Notes: generated by a model not told the origin, from the sequence alone. DNA of 64,000 nt from Siphonodentalium dalli (GCA_032622095.1 CP136068.1:187729309-187793308), one strand, 5' to 3'. Positions 1-12,984 are shown, counted from the stretch's first letter. Program-made: numbers and translations.

Positions 1-2164
1 TATATAGCTCCCCACTGATTGATTATGCATGTACACCCAGATGCTCTACTCAGAATCTTGTCGACTTTTTTCGTCGTTTCATTTAGGCTAGCTTAGATAC
101 AAGAATAACGCTATCAAATCACTCGTTTGCTGAATGTTTTCGATTCTTGCTACATGTACTTTCTCGCCGCTGGCTTTTGGCAACCAATCTTCTAAGAACC
201 ATATCTTACAGTCGGGTCATACGATGCGCCACTTAACATGCCAAATTAATTGTTCGGCGTCCTTTACCTGTGGCAGCGGTTCGATCGCTGAATCGACTAT
301 ATCTAATTTCTCTCCACAGATTATATGATGGACGATTTTGGTGGGGAATGTTCTCCCACAGAAAATATGATGAACGATTTTGATGGGGGAAATGTTCAAG
401 AACACTACAGATTCATGGAGGTCTCATACACTGTTCAATTAGGTCTACTGTTCATTCAGTCCATTATCCGTGTGTATACGCCTCAAATACCAAACCCAAA
501 TGATAAGATGTCAGTCTGCTATCCAGATGCCTCGAATATGCAACCAATATACAAGAGTTTAAAATATACAAGAGTACACCCAGATGCTCTTCTCAGAATC
601 TTGTCGACTTTTTTCGTCGTTTCATTAGATACAAGAATAACGCTATCAAATCACACGTTTGCTGGATGGTTTCTTGCTACATGCGCTTTCTTGCCGCTAG
701 CTTTTGGCAACCAATGTTGCAAGTACCATACAATATACTGAAAAACTCGTCTCACATACCAAAACCCGAAGGATTATATGTTACTCTGCTATCCAGGTGC
801 CTCGTATGTGCAACCAATATACAAGAGTTTATAATATTCACCAGTTCATCATACACAGGATCACCGACACTAGCTTAGAATGCTGAGTGGATACAAAATA
901 ATATAGTTATAGTTATTACATATAGTCTGTGTCTAAAGACTCTCGATGCGACATTTAGTCGGTCGGTGGCGTCTCACCGCGATCAGGGGAGATAACCGTC
1001 TCCCCACTGATTGATTATGCATGTACACCCAGATGCTCTACTCAGAATCTTGTCGATTTTTTCGTCGTTTCATTAGGCTAACTTAGATACAAGAATAACG
1101 CTATCAAATCACTCGTTTGATGTATGCTTTCGTTTCTTGTACATGTACTTTTTCGCCGCTGACTTTTAACAACCAATGTTCTTAGAACCATAATTTACAG
1201 TCCAGTCATACGATGTGCCACTTAACATGCCAAATTAATTGTTCGGCGTCCTTTGCCTAAGTTATCCTAATGAAACGACGAAAAAAGTCGACAAGATTAT
1301 GAGAAGAGCATCTGGGTGTACTCTTGTATATTTTAAACTCGTGTACATTGGTTGCAAAATCGTTCATCGTATACTCTGTGGAGAGAAATTATATATAGTC
1401 GATTCAGCAATCGAACAGCTGCCACTCGGAATCTTGTCGACTTTTTTCGTCGTTTCATTAGGCTAAATTAGATACAAGAATAACGCTATCAAATCACTCG
1501 TTTGATGTATGCTTTCGCTTCTTGCTACATGTACTTTCTCGCCGCTGGCTTTTAACAACCAATGTTCAAAGAACCATAACTTACAGTCCAGTCATACGAT
1601 GGGCCACTTAACATGTCAAATTAATTGTTCGGCGTCCTTTGGTCTCAAAATACCAAACCCAAAGGATAAGATGTTAGTCTGCTATCCAAATGTCTCGTGT
1701 GTATAACCAACATGCAAGAGTTTACATACACAGGTTCACCGACGTTACCTTGGGTTGATGGGTGGATATAATATAGTTATTACAGGACGATGTCTAACGA
1801 CTCTCGAGGCGATATTTAGTTGATCGGTGGCAGATCGGGGAAAGTAACCGTCTCTCGTATTCAGCCACCCACTGATTGATTATGGATGTCATCCAGCTGC
1901 TCTTCTCATAATTTTTCGACTTTTTTCGTCGTTTCATTTTGGCTAAGTTACATATAAGAATAACGCTATCTAACCACCGTGTGTTCACTTTGTTGGATTC
2001 GTTCGCTTCTTGCATCATTGCATGCTACTTTCTCGTCGCTGGATTTTGGCAACCAATGTTCTAAGAACCATAACATACAGTCACGTCATATATTGCGTCA
2101 CTTTACATGCCAAATTAATTATTCGGTGTCCTTTGATCGCATCCAATGTTCTAAGAACAATACT
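1..2164. repeat. Diverged ~0.4-0.55 kb repeats
   Basis: About five degenerate copies of a repeat share the anchor ACACCCAGATGCTCT followed by a TCGACTTTTTTCGTCG segment. Anchors lie near 31, 573, 1022, 1427 and 1885. Each is followed by the motif of CAACCAATGTTCTAAGAACC type. Spacing varies from about 405 to 542 bp, so the array is old and has indels. Short open frames here are interrupted and repeat with the unit, so I do not call genes. Another degraded copy lies near 3595-3715. Confidence 0.8.
1255..1425 (-). repeat. Inverted copy inside the 5' repeat block
   Basis: Read on the minus strand, this segment gives the same AGATGCTC, TTGTCGACTTTTTTCGTCG and GCAACCAA motifs found on the plus strand at about 545-640, and a piece matching 280-345. 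It is a local inversion or inverted insertion within the repeat block. Confidence 0.7.
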
Positions 2165-2742
2165 ATACAGGCACAGGAACACATACATCACTGATGTAAT
2201 CTCTAAACTGTCGTCTCGGACGTTCACGGGTGGCCAGTAACCTATACGTTACTAATGTAATCTCTTAACCGTCGCTTTGAACAGGAACATACGTCACTAA
2301 TGTAATCTCTAAGCCGTCGATTTAGACAGGAACATACGTCAATAATGTAAATTCTAAACCGTCGCTTTAGACAGGAACATACGTCACTACTGTAATATCT
2401 AAACCGTCGCTTTAGACAGGAACATACGTCACTAATCTAATCTCTAAACAGTCGCTTTAGACAGGAACATACGTCACTAATGTAATCTCTAAACCGTCGC
2501 GTTAGACACGAACATACGTCACTAATGTAATCGCTAAGCCGCGTCGCTTTAGACAGGAACATACGTCACTAATGTAATCGCTAAGCCGTCGCTTTTGACA
2601 GGAACATACGTCACTAATGTAATCTCTAAACCGCCGCTTTAGACAGAAACATACGTCACTAATGTAATCTCTAAACCGCCGCTTTAGACAGGAACATACG
2701 TAACTGATGTGATCGCTAAACCGCCGCTTTAGACTAATAAAC
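2165..2742 (+). repeat. 45-bp tandem repeat
   Basis: About 12-13 copies of a 45-bp unit start AGGAACATACGTCACTAATG and end in CCGTCGCTTTAGAC. Units diverge by point changes and one small insertion near 2540. The first copies are the most degenerate. No function is evident. Confidence 0.9.
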
Positions 2743-2778
2743 CTTAAGTTAAATGATATTGACTAATATGCAGAACTT

Positions 2779-2828
<50 letters not shown>

Positions 2829-2975
2829 GGGGAAAATGATGATAATGATACTGGCGATTGTGACGACGACTAGACGAAGACGATAACGTGATGACAACGA
2901 ATACGGTTGCGGTGATGATGTCTGGACGACGAGGACGACGAAAACTACTACCATGATGTTGATAATGATGACGAT
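2779..2975 (+). repeat. (TTG)n microsatellite with adjoining GAT/GAC-rich tract
   Basis: A pure TTG/GTT run covers about 2779-2830. It is followed by a purine-rich stretch of GAT, GAC and GAA triplets to about 2975. The poly-Asn open frame on the minus strand is simply the translated microsatellite. Confidence 0.9.
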
Positions 2976-3196
2976 GATGGGAAGTTCGTGTATATATTGT
3001 ACATATACTGCAACATTCTCAATCTTTTGTATATATCTTCTACTTGTATCTCAATATCTTTTTGATAAGAGAATAAACGTATTATTAAACGATCGCTGCT
3101 ATCTGGAACTCATATACAGTGGATGAGCTAGATATAAATTGCAGCACTTATTGTATTTACGAATGAAAGGGATCATGTGCATTTTACGAACATCTA

Positions 3197-3301
3197 TTAA
3201 CCCTTTACTCAACAGAACGGCCCTGTGCCAATGCATTCTCTTATATATGCGAGTCGACCACAGGTCGCCTCGCATATATATAAGAGAATGCATTGGCTTA
3301 A
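3197..3301 (-). mobile_element. Solo TTAA hairpin element (S module)
   Basis: A ~105-bp unit is bounded by TTAA on both sides (3197-3200 and 3298-3301). One end reads TTAACCCTTTACTCAACAGA. The rest is a near-perfect hairpin, 3227-3297, whose arms begin GCCAATGCATTCTCTTATAT. The same unit forms the 3' module of larger elements at 22293, 33190 and 50056, and stands alone again at 49956. TTAA target sites and CCCTTT ends fit piggyBac-type non-autonomous elements; that assignment is inference. Confidence 0.75.
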
Positions 3302-4011
3302 CATATTAAAAATGATAAAATTGTCAAAGAATGTAGAACTATATATCGATAGCTATTTTCCTTGTAAATTTCAGATAATAAATAGGAGTTTTTAACGATT
3401 ACTGATTTTATAATGTGCATTGTGAATGGCCACATCTCTAGTCAATTAGCCCATCAGACAAACGTTTATATAGTGTTTAAACAAATTTAAAATCAAAACC
3501 GCTTTGGGTTAGAGACTTTATTGGTGACGTATGTTCCGCTTTGGGTTAGAGACTTTATTGGTAACGTATAGATTCCCGCCCTGACGTGCGTTCCCGTCAA
3601 ACAATGCGCCACTTCACATGTCATAATAATTGATCGGTTCCTTTGATTGCATCGGTTCGTTCACTGAATCGCTTATTCGTTCTCTTCCACAGAGTACGAT
3701 GATCTATTTTGTATGGAAAATAAAACTATTTACTCAAAATGTCCAGCGCTGTATATATAAACAAATATAGCTGTAGATGCTTCGTACAGGGACATGGCGA
3801 CAAATAACAATTCCAGTAAATTTAGCAATGTTGTAAACCAAGTCAATGATTTTTGTTCATGGTGACAATTTTGGTTCTGCCAATGGAGATAAATTATGGA
3901 ACCTAACTTTTATATTTGTGTTTTTTGTAGACCACGATCAAGCAACAATTCGTTCAAAGAACTGAAAGCATTATTTGGTTCTGATTGTTGTTTGATGTGT
4001 ATTCGCATACA
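3302..4011. other. No gene seen
   Basis: AT-rich DNA. It holds a ~38-bp direct duplication around 3500-3568 (CGCTTTGGGTTAGAGACTTT motif twice) and a degraded copy of the 5' repeat block at about 3595-3715. Nothing else was recognised. Confidence 0.6.
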
Positions 4012-4013
4012 TA

Positions 4014-4576
4014 TGTGACCCGCCATATCAAATCCAGTCGTAAGTCGGGATTTTTTTACCCTGTGCCAATGTTTTTTCTTTAATTGCGAGTCGACCATAG
4101 GTCGCCTCGCATATATAAGAGAATGCATTGGCCTAACAATTTTTTACAATTTTAATAATTTGTTCTTGTATTCTTTAACAATTTTATAATTTCACCCATA
4201 CAGAGCCCCAGACAAACATGAGCAGACGATACTCTTCTATATGCTTCTATATATGTGTGGGGCTCCCTGCAGGGTAATGGATGTTTTTTTATGTTATGTC
4301 CTAAAAATTGTAAGAAACATTTATTTTTTTTAAATGATAAAAAATTGTTAGGCCAATGCATTCTCTTATATATGCGAGTCGACCATAGGTCGCCTCGCAT
4401 ATATAAGAGAATGCATTGGCCTAAAAAAAATTCACATTGTTGAAATAAATGTTTCTTACAATTTTTAGGACATAAAATAATGTTATAAAATGGCCATGTT
4501 GTATATATAAGAGAATGCATTGGCACAGGGTAAAAAAAATCCCGACTTACGACTGGATTTGATATGGCGGGTCACA
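4014..4576. mobile_element. TA-flanked MITE with long terminal inverted repeats
   Basis: Terminal inverted repeats of about 40 bp start TGTGACCCGCCATATCAAAT and run through AGTCGTAAGTCGGGA. They are flanked by TA dinucleotides at 4012-4013 and 4577-4578, as expected for a Tc1/mariner-type target. Inside are the GCCAATGCATTCTC hairpins (about 4068-4136, 4357-4425 and a partial arm near 4505-4525). An internal inverted repeat of TAAGAAACATTTATTT type is also present. No transposase. Partial copies lie at 50827-51099 and 56419-56832. The giant minisatellite starts immediately to the right. Confidence 0.8.
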
Positions 4577-4600
4577 TATATAATCTATTACTGAAGGAGT

Positions 4601-7600
4601 CATTGTCGCCAGCTTGGTGTATTGAGTTCCTAGATTGGTGTATTGAGTTCCTAGCTTGGTGTATTGAGTACCTAGCTTGGTGTATTGAGTTCCTAGATTG
4701 GTGTATTGAGTTCCTAGCTTGGTGTATTGAGTTCCTAGCTTGGTGTATTGAGTGCCTAGCTTGGTGTATTGAGTACCTAGCTTGGTGTATTAAGTACCTA
4801 GCTTGGTGTATTGAGTACCTAGCTTGGTGTATTGAGTTCCTAGCTTGGTGTATTGAGTTCCTAGATTGGTGTATTGAGTACCTAGCTTGGTGTATTGAGT
4901 TCCTAGCTTGGTGTATTGAGTTCCTAGATTGGTGTATTGAGTACCTAGCTTGGTGTATTGAGTTCCTAGCTTGGTGTATTGAGTTCCTAGATTGGTGTAT
5001 TGAGTTCCTAGCTTGGTGTATTGAGTTCCTAGCTTGGTGTATTGAGTTCCTAGATTGGTGTATTGAGTTCCTAGCTTGGTGTATTGAGTTCCTAGCTTGG
5101 TGTATTGAGTACCTAGCTTGGTGTATTGAGTTCCTAACTTGGTGTATTGAGTTCCTAGCTTGGTGTATTGAGTACCTAGCTTGGTGTATTGAGTTCCTAG
5201 CTTGGTGTATTGAGTTCCTAGATTGGTGTATTGAGTTCCTAGCTTGGTGTATTGAGTTCCTAGCTTGGTGTATTGAGTTCCTAGATTGGTGTATTGAGTA
5301 CCCAGCTTGGTGTATTGAGTTCCTAGCTTGGTGTATTGAGTTCCTAGATTGGTGTATTGAGTTCCTAGCTTGGTGTATTGAGTTCCTAGCTTGGTGTATT
5401 GAGTACCCAGCTTGGTGTATTGAGTTCCTAGCTTGGTGTATTGAGTTCCTAGATTGGTGTATTGAGTTCCTAGCTTGGTGCATTGAGTTCCTAGCTTGGT
5501 GTATTGAGTTCCTAGATTGGTGTATTGAGTTCCTAGCTTGGTGTATTGAGTTCCTAGCTTGGTGTATTGAGTTCCTAGATTGGTGTATTGAGTTCCTAGC
5601 TTGGTGTATTGAGTACCGAGCTTGGTGTATTGAGTACCCAGCTTGGTGTATTGAGTACCTAGCTTGGTGTATTGAGTACCTAGCTTGGTGTATTGAGTAC
5701 CTAGCTTGGTGTATTGAGTACCCAGCTTAGTGTATTGAGTACCCAGCTTGGTGTATTGAGTACCTAGCTTGGTGTATTGAGTACCCAGCTTGGTGTATTG
5801 AGTACCCAGATTGGTGTATTGAGTACCTAGCTTGGTGTATTGAGTTCCTAGCTTGTTGTATTGAGTACCTAGCTTGGTGTATTGAGTACCTAGCTTGGTG
5901 TATTGAGTACCCAGCTTGGTGTATTGAGTACCCAGATTGGTGTATTGAGTACCTAGCTTGGTGTATTGAGTACCTAGCTTGTTGTATTGAGTACCTAGCT
6001 TGGTGTATTGAGTACCTAGCTTGTTGTATTGAGTACCTAGCTTGTTGTATTGAGTACCTAGCTTGTTGTATTGAGTACCTAGCTTGGTGTATTGAGTACC
6101 TAGCTTGTTGTATTGAGTACCTAGCTTGTTGTATTGAGTACCTAGCTTGTTGTATTGAGTACCTAGCTTGTTGTATTGAGTACCTAGCTTGTTGTATTGA
6201 GTACCTAGCTTGTTGTATTGAGTACCTAGCTTGTTGTATTGAGTACCTAGCTTGGTGTATTGAGTACCTAGCTTGTTGTATTGAGTACCTAGCTTGTTGT
6301 ATTGAGTACCTAACTTGTTGTATTGAGTACCTAGCTTGTTGTATTGAGTACCTAGCTTGGTGTATTGAGTACCCAGCTTGGTGTATTGAGTACCTAGCTT
6401 GGTGTATTGAGTTCCTAGCTTGGTGTATTGAGTACCTAGCTTGGTGTATTGAGTACCTAGCTTGTTGTATTGAGTACCTAGCTTGTTGTATTGAGTTCCT
6501 AGCTTGGTGTATTGAGTACCTAGCTTGGTGTATTGAGTACCTAGCTTGGTGTATTGAGTACCTAGCTTGGTGTATTGAGTACCTAGCTTGTTGTATTGAG
6601 TACCTAGCTTGGTGTATTGAGTTCCTAGCTTGGTGTATTGAGTTCCTAGCTTGGTGTATTGAGTACCTAGCTTGGTGTATTGAGTTCCTAGCTTGGTGTA
6701 TTGAGTTCCTAGCTTGGTGTATTGAGTTCCTAGCTTGGTGTATTGAGTTCCTAGCTTGGTGTATTGAGTACCTAGCTTGGTGTATTGAGTACCTAGCTTG
6801 GTGTATTGAGTTCCTAGCTTGGTGTATTGAGTACCCAGATTGGTGTATTGAGTACCCAGATTGGTGTATTGAGTACCTAGCTTGGTGTATTGAGTACCCA
6901 GATTGGTGTATTGAGTTCCTAGCTTGGTGTATTGAGTACCTAGCTTGGTGTATTGAGTTCCTAGCTTGGTGTATTGAGTACCCAGATTGGTGTATTGAGT
7001 ACCCAGATTGGTGTATTGAGTACCTAGCTTGGTGTATTGAGTACCCAGCTTGGTGTATTGAGTACCTAGCTTGGTGTATTGAGTTCCTAGCTTGGTGTAT
7101 TGAGTACCCAGCTTGGTGTATTGAGTTCCTAGCTTGGTGTATTGAGTTCCTAGCTTGGTGTATTGAGTACCTAGCTTGGTGTATTGAGTACCTAGCTTGG
7201 TGTATTGAGTACCTAGCTTGGTGTATTGAGTACCTAGCTTGGTGTATTGAGTTCCTAGCTTGGTGTATTGAGTTCCTAGCTTGGTGTATTGAGTTCCTAG
7301 CTTGGTGTATTGAGTTCCTAGCTTGGTGTATTGAGTACCTAGCTTGGTGTATTGAGTTCCTAGCTTGGTGTATTGAGTACCTAGCTTGGTGTATTGAGTT
7401 CCTAGCTTGGTGTATTGAGTACCCAGCTTGGTGTATTGAGTTCCTAGCTTGGTGTATTGAGTACCTAGCTTGGTGTATTGAGTTCCTAGCTTGGTGTATT
7501 GAGTACCCAGCTTGGTGTATTGAGTTCCTAGCTTGGTGTATTGAGTACCTAGCTTGGTGTATTGAGTTCCTAGCTTGGTGTATTGAGTACCTAGCTTGGT

Positions 7601-10600
7601 GTATTGAGTTCCTAGCTTGGTGTATTGAGTTCCTAGATTGGTGTATTGAGTTCCTAGCTTGGTGTATTGAGTTCCTAGCTTGGTGTATTGAGTACCCAGC
7701 TTGGTGTATTGAGTTCCTAGCTTGGTGTATTGAGTTCCTAGATTGGTGTATTGAGTTCCTAGCTTGGTGTATTGAGTACCCAGCTTGGTGTATTGAGTTC
7801 CTAGCTTGGTGTATTGAGTACCTAGCTTGGTGTATTGAGTTCCTAGCTTGGTGTATTGAGTACCTAGCTTGGTGTATTGAGTACCTAGCTTGGTGTATTG
7901 AGTTCCTAGCTTGGTGTATTGAGTACCTAGCTTGGTGTATTGTGTTCCTAGCTTGGTGTATTGAGTTCCTAGCTTGGTGTATTGAGTTCCTAGCTTGGTG
8001 TATTGAGTACCTAGCTTGGTGTATTGAGTTCCTAGCTTGGTGTATTGAGTACCTAGCTTGGTGTATTGAGTTCCTAGCTTGGTGTATTGAGTACCTAGCT
8101 TGGTGTATTGAGTACCTAGCTTGGTGTATTGTGTTCCTAGCTTGGTGTATTGAGTACCTAGCTTTACGGGTGTATTGAGTACCTAGCTTGGTGTATTGAG
8201 TTCCTAGCTTGGTGTATTGAGTACCTAGCTTGGTGTATTGAGTTCCTAGCTTGGTGTATTGAGTACCTAGCTTGGTGTATTGAGTTCCTAGCTTGGTGTA
8301 TTGAGTACCTAGCTTGGTGTATTGAGTACCTAGCTTGGTGTATTGAGTACCTCGCTTGGTGTATTGAGTTCCTAGCTTGGTGTATTGAGTACCTAGCTTG
8401 GTGTATTGAGTTCCTAGCTTGGTGTATTGAGTACCTAGCTTGGTGTATTGAGTACCTCGCTTGGTGTATTGAGTACCTAGCTTGGTGTATTGAGTTCCTA
8501 GCTTGGTGTATTGAGTTCCTAGCTTGGTGTATTGAGTTCCTAGCTTGGTGTATTGAGTACCTAGCTTGGTGTATTGAGTACCCAGCTTGGTGTATTGAGT
8601 TCCTAGCTTGGTGTATTGAGTACCTAGCTTGGTGTATTGAGTACCTAGCTTGGTGTATTGAGTTCCTAGCTTGGTGTATTGAGTACCTAGCTTGGTGTAT
8701 TGAGTACCTAGCTTGGTGTATTGAGTTCCTAGCTTGGTGTATTGAGTACCTAGCTTGGTGTATTGAGTACCTAGCTTGGTGTATTGAGTACCTAGCTTGG
8801 TGTATTGAGTTCCTAGCTTGGTGTATTGAGTACCCAGCTTGGTGTATTGAGTTCCTAGCTTGGTGTATTGAGTACCTAGCTTGGTGTATTGAGTTCCTAG
8901 CTTGGTGTATTGAGTACCTAGCTTGGTGTATTGAGTACCTAGCTTGGTGTATTGAGTTCCTAGCTTGGTGTATTGAGTACCTAGCTTGGTGTATTGAGTA
9001 CCTAGCTTGGTGTATTGAGTACCTAGCTTGGTGTATTGAGTTCCTAGCTTGGTGTATTGAGTTCCTAGCTTGGTGTATTGAGTACCTAGCTTGGTGTATT
9101 GAGTACCTAGCTTGGTGTATTGAGTTCCTAGCTTGGTGTATTGAGTTCCTAGCTTGGTGTATTGAGTTCCTAGCTTGGTGTATTAAGTACCCAGCTTGGT
9201 GTATTGAGTACATAGCTTGGTGTATTGAGTACCTAGCTTGGTGTATTGAGTTCCTAGCTTGGTGTATTGAGTACCTAGCTTGGTGTATTGAGTACCTAGC
9301 TTGGTGTATTGAGTTCCCAGCTTGGTGTATTGAGTACCTAGCTTGGTGTATTGAGTTCCTAGCTTGGTGTATTGAGTTCCTAGCTTGGTGTATTGAGTAC
9401 CTAGCTTGGTGTATTGAGTTCCTAGCTTGGTGTATTGAGTTCCTAGCTTGGTGTATTGAGTACCTAGCTTGGTGTATTGAGTACCTAGCTTGGTGTATTG
9501 AGTACCTAGCTTGGTGTATTGAGTACCTAGCTTGGTGTATTGAGTTCCTAGCTTGGTGTATTGAGTACCTAGCTTGGTGTATTGAGTTCCTAGCTTGGTG
9601 TATTGAGTACCTAGCTTGGTGTATTGAGTACCTAGCTTGGTGTATTGAGTTCCTAGCTTGGTGTATTGAGTACCCAGCTTGGTGTATTGAGTACCCAGCT
9701 TGGTGTATTGAGTACCCAGCTTGGTGTATTGAGTACCCAGCTTGGTGTATTGAGTACCCAGCTTGGTGTATTGAGTACCTAGCTTGGTGTATTGAGTTCC
9801 TAGCTTGGTGTAATGAGTACCTAGCTTGGTGTATTGAGTACCCAGCTTGGTGTATTGAGTACCTAGCTTGGTGTATTGAGTACCTAGCTTGGTGTATTGA
9901 GTTCCTAGCTTGGTGTATTGAGTTCCTAGCTTGGTGTATTGAGTACCTAGCTTGGTGTATTGAGTACCTAGCTTGGTGTATTGAGTTCCTAGCTTGGTGT
10001 ATTGAGTACCTAGCTTGGTGTATTGAGTACCTAGCTTGGTGTATTGAGTACCTAGCTTGGTGTATTGAGTTCCTAGCTTGGTGTATTGAGTACCTAGCTT
10101 GGTGTATTGAGTTCCTAGCTTGGTGTATTGAGTTCCTAGCTTGGTGTACTGAGTTCCTAGCTTGGTGTATTGAGTTCCTAGCTTGGTCTATTGAGTTCCT
10201 AGCTTGGTGTATTGAGTTCCTAGCTTGGTGTATTGAGTACCTAGCTTGGTGTATTGAGTTCCTAGCTTGGTGTATTGAGTACCTAGCTTGGTGTATTGAG
10301 TACCTAGCTTGGTGTATTGAGTTCCTAGCTTGGTGTATTGAGTTCCTAGCTTGGTGTATTGAGTTCCTAGCTTGGTGTATTGAGTTCCTAGCTTGGTGTA
10401 TTGAGTACCTAGCTTGGTGTATTGAGTACCTAGCTTGGTGTATTGAGTACCCAGCTTGGTGTATTGAGTACCTAGCTTGGTGTATTGAGTTCCTAGCTTG
10501 GTGTATTGAGTACCTAGCTTGGTGTATTTAGTACCTAGCTTGGTATATTGAGTACCTAGCTTGGTGTATTGAGTACCCAGCTTGGTGTATTGAGTTCCTA

Positions 10601-12700
10601 GCTTGGTGTATTGAGTACCTAGCTTGGTGTATTGAGTACCTAGCTTGGTGTATTGAGTACCCAGCTTGGTGTATTGAGTACCCAGCTTGGTGTATTGAGT
10701 ACCCAGCTTGGTGTATTGAGTTCCTAGCTTGGTGTATTGAGTTCCTAGCTTGGTGTATTGAGTTCCCAGCTTGGTGTATTGAGTTCCTAGCTTGGTGTAT
10801 TGAGTACCTAGCTTGGTGTATTGAGTTCCCAGCTTGGTGTATTGAGTACCTAGCTTGGTGTATTGAGTTCCTAGCTTGGTGTATTGAGTTCCTAGCTTGG
10901 TGTATTGAGTACCTAGCTTGGTGTATTGAGTTCCTAGCTTGGTGTATTGAGTTCCTAGCTTGGTGTATTGAGTACCTAGCTTGGTGTATTGAGTTCCTAG
11001 CTTGGTGTATTGAGTTCCTAGCTTGGTGTATTGAGTTCCTAGCTTGGTCTATTGAGTGCCTAGCTTGGTGTATTGAGTTCCCAGCTTGGTGTATTGAGTT
11101 CATAGCTTGGTGTATTGAGTTCCTAGCTTGGTGTATTGAGTTCCTAGCTTGGTGTATTGAGTACCCAGCTTGGTGTATTGAGTACCTAGCTTGGTGTATT
11201 GAGTACCTAGCTTGGTGTATTGAGTTCCTAGCTTGGTGTATTGAGTTCCCAGCTTGGTGTATTGAGTTCCCAGCTTGGTGTATTGAGTACCTAGCTTGGT
11301 GTATTGAGTACCTAGCTTGGTGTATTGAGTACCTAGCTTGGTGTATTGAGTACCTAGCTTGGTGTATTGAGTACCTAGCTTGGTGTATTGAGTTCCTAGC
11401 TTGGTGTATTGAGTTCCTAGCTTGGTGTATTGAGTTCCCAGCTTGGTGTATTGAGTTCCTAGCTTGGTGTATTGAGTACCTAGCTTGGTGTATTGAGTAC
11501 CTAGCTTGGTGTATTGAGTACCTAGCTTGGTGTATTGAGTTCCCAGCTTGGTGTATTGAGTTCCTAGCTTGGTGTATTGAGTTCCTAGCTTGGTCTATTG
11601 AGTGCCTAGCTTGGTGTATTGAGTTCCCAGCTTGGTGTATTGAGTTCATAGCTTGGTGTATTGAGTACCTAGCTTGGTGTATTGAGTTCCTAGCTTGGTG
11701 TATTGAGTTCCTAGCTTGGTGTATTGAGTACCTAGCTTGGTGTATTGAGTTCCTAGCTTGGTGTATTGAGTTCCCAGCTTGGTGTATTGAGTTCCTAGCT
11801 TGGTGTATTGAGTTCCTAGCTTGGTGTATTGAGTACCTAGCTTGGTGTATTGAGTTCCTAGCTTGGTGTATTGAGTTCCCAGCTTGGTGTATTGAGTTCA
11901 TAGCTTGGTGTATTGAGTACCTAGCTTGGTGTATTGAGTACCTAGCTTGGTGTATTTAGTACCTAGCTTGGTGTATTGAGTACCTAGCTTGGTGTATTTA
12001 GTACCTAGCTTGGTGTATTGAGTACCTAGCTTGGTGTATTTAGTACCTAGCTTGGTGTATTGAGTACCCAGCTTGGTGTATTGAGTACCCAGCTTGGTGT
12101 ATTGAGTACCTAGCTTGGTGTATTGAGTACCTAGCTTGGTGTATTGAGTACCTAGCTTGGTGTATTGAGTACCTAGCTTGGTGTATTGAGTACCTAGCTT
12201 GGTGTATTGGGTACCTAGCTTGGTGTATTGAGTACCCAGCTTGGTGTATTGAGTACCCAGCTTGGTGTATTGAGTACCTAGCTTGGTGTATTGAGTACCT
12301 AGCTTGGTGTATTGAGTACATAGCTTTACGGGTGTATTGAGTACCTAGCTTTACGGGTGTATTGAGTACCTAGCTTGGTGTATTGAGTACCTAGCTTGGT
12401 GTATTGAGTACCTAGCTTGGTGTATTGAGTACCTAGCTTGGTGTATTGAGTACCTAGCTTGGTGTATTGAGTACCTAGCTTGGTGTATTGAGTACCTAGC
12501 TTTACGGGTGTATTGAGTACCTAGCTTTACGGGTGTATTGAGTTCCTAGCTTTACGTAAAGGAGTCATTGTCGCCAGCTTGGTGTATTGAGTATTGAGTG
12601 TATCGGTGTATTGAGTACCTAGCTTGGTGTATTGAGTTCCTAGCTTGGTGTATTGAGTACCTAGCTTTACGTAAAGGTGTTTTGTGTACCCAGCTTGATC
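4601..12700 (+). repeat. Giant 21-bp minisatellite (~8 kb, ~380 units)
   Basis: A 21-bp unit is repeated almost without interruption. Read on the plus strand it encodes WCIEYLA or WCIEFLA; on the minus strand SIHQARY or SIHQARN. Because 21 is a multiple of three and the common variants lack stops in these frames, open frames of roughly 80-460 codons appear on both strands. Variants form domains. A three-unit (63-bp) pattern with an AGATTGG unit marks 4615-5630, and units with CTTGTTG mark about 5970-6600. Units with TTTACGGG lie near 8162 and 12324-12550. The motif GGAGTCATTGTCGCCAGC occurs at both ends (about 4597 and 12560). I read this as non-coding satellite DNA. It has no plausible start context, splice or non-repeat domain. 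Confidence 0.95.
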
Positions 12701-12984
12701 TTTGTGGTTTATGTTATAAATATTATCACCTTTCTTCGGGTTATGTCGCCGATAAAAAGTAAATGCTACTGTTAGGCATGAATAACAGTTGTACAGATGG
12801 CTACACGTGAGACATCGTATGAAAGATTTTTGTGTCAAATGTGTACTAAAAACAAAGGTCAAGCAATATGCCAATATTAGATTGATATTAATAATATGCT
12901 AATAAACAACATATGCTATTATCTGTTATGCTAATAAGTGTAGTTGATTATAAAGATATTATTTGACCAAAAAACAACGATATT

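Noticed and set aside
4255-4443. Conserved peptide ILLYMRVDHRSPRIYKRMHW found in many places
   Set aside because: It is the translation of the GCCAATGCATTCTC hairpin module, seen on both strands of every copy.
4564-5730. 388-codon open frame of WCIEYLA repeats as a gene
   Set aside because: It lies wholly in the 21-bp minisatellite. The opposite strand is also open, there is no non-repeat domain, and the start lies in an unrelated MITE end.
10528-11901. 457-codon SIHQARY/N frame on the minus strand
   Set aside because: Same satellite read in the other direction. Its limits are set by variant units creating stops.
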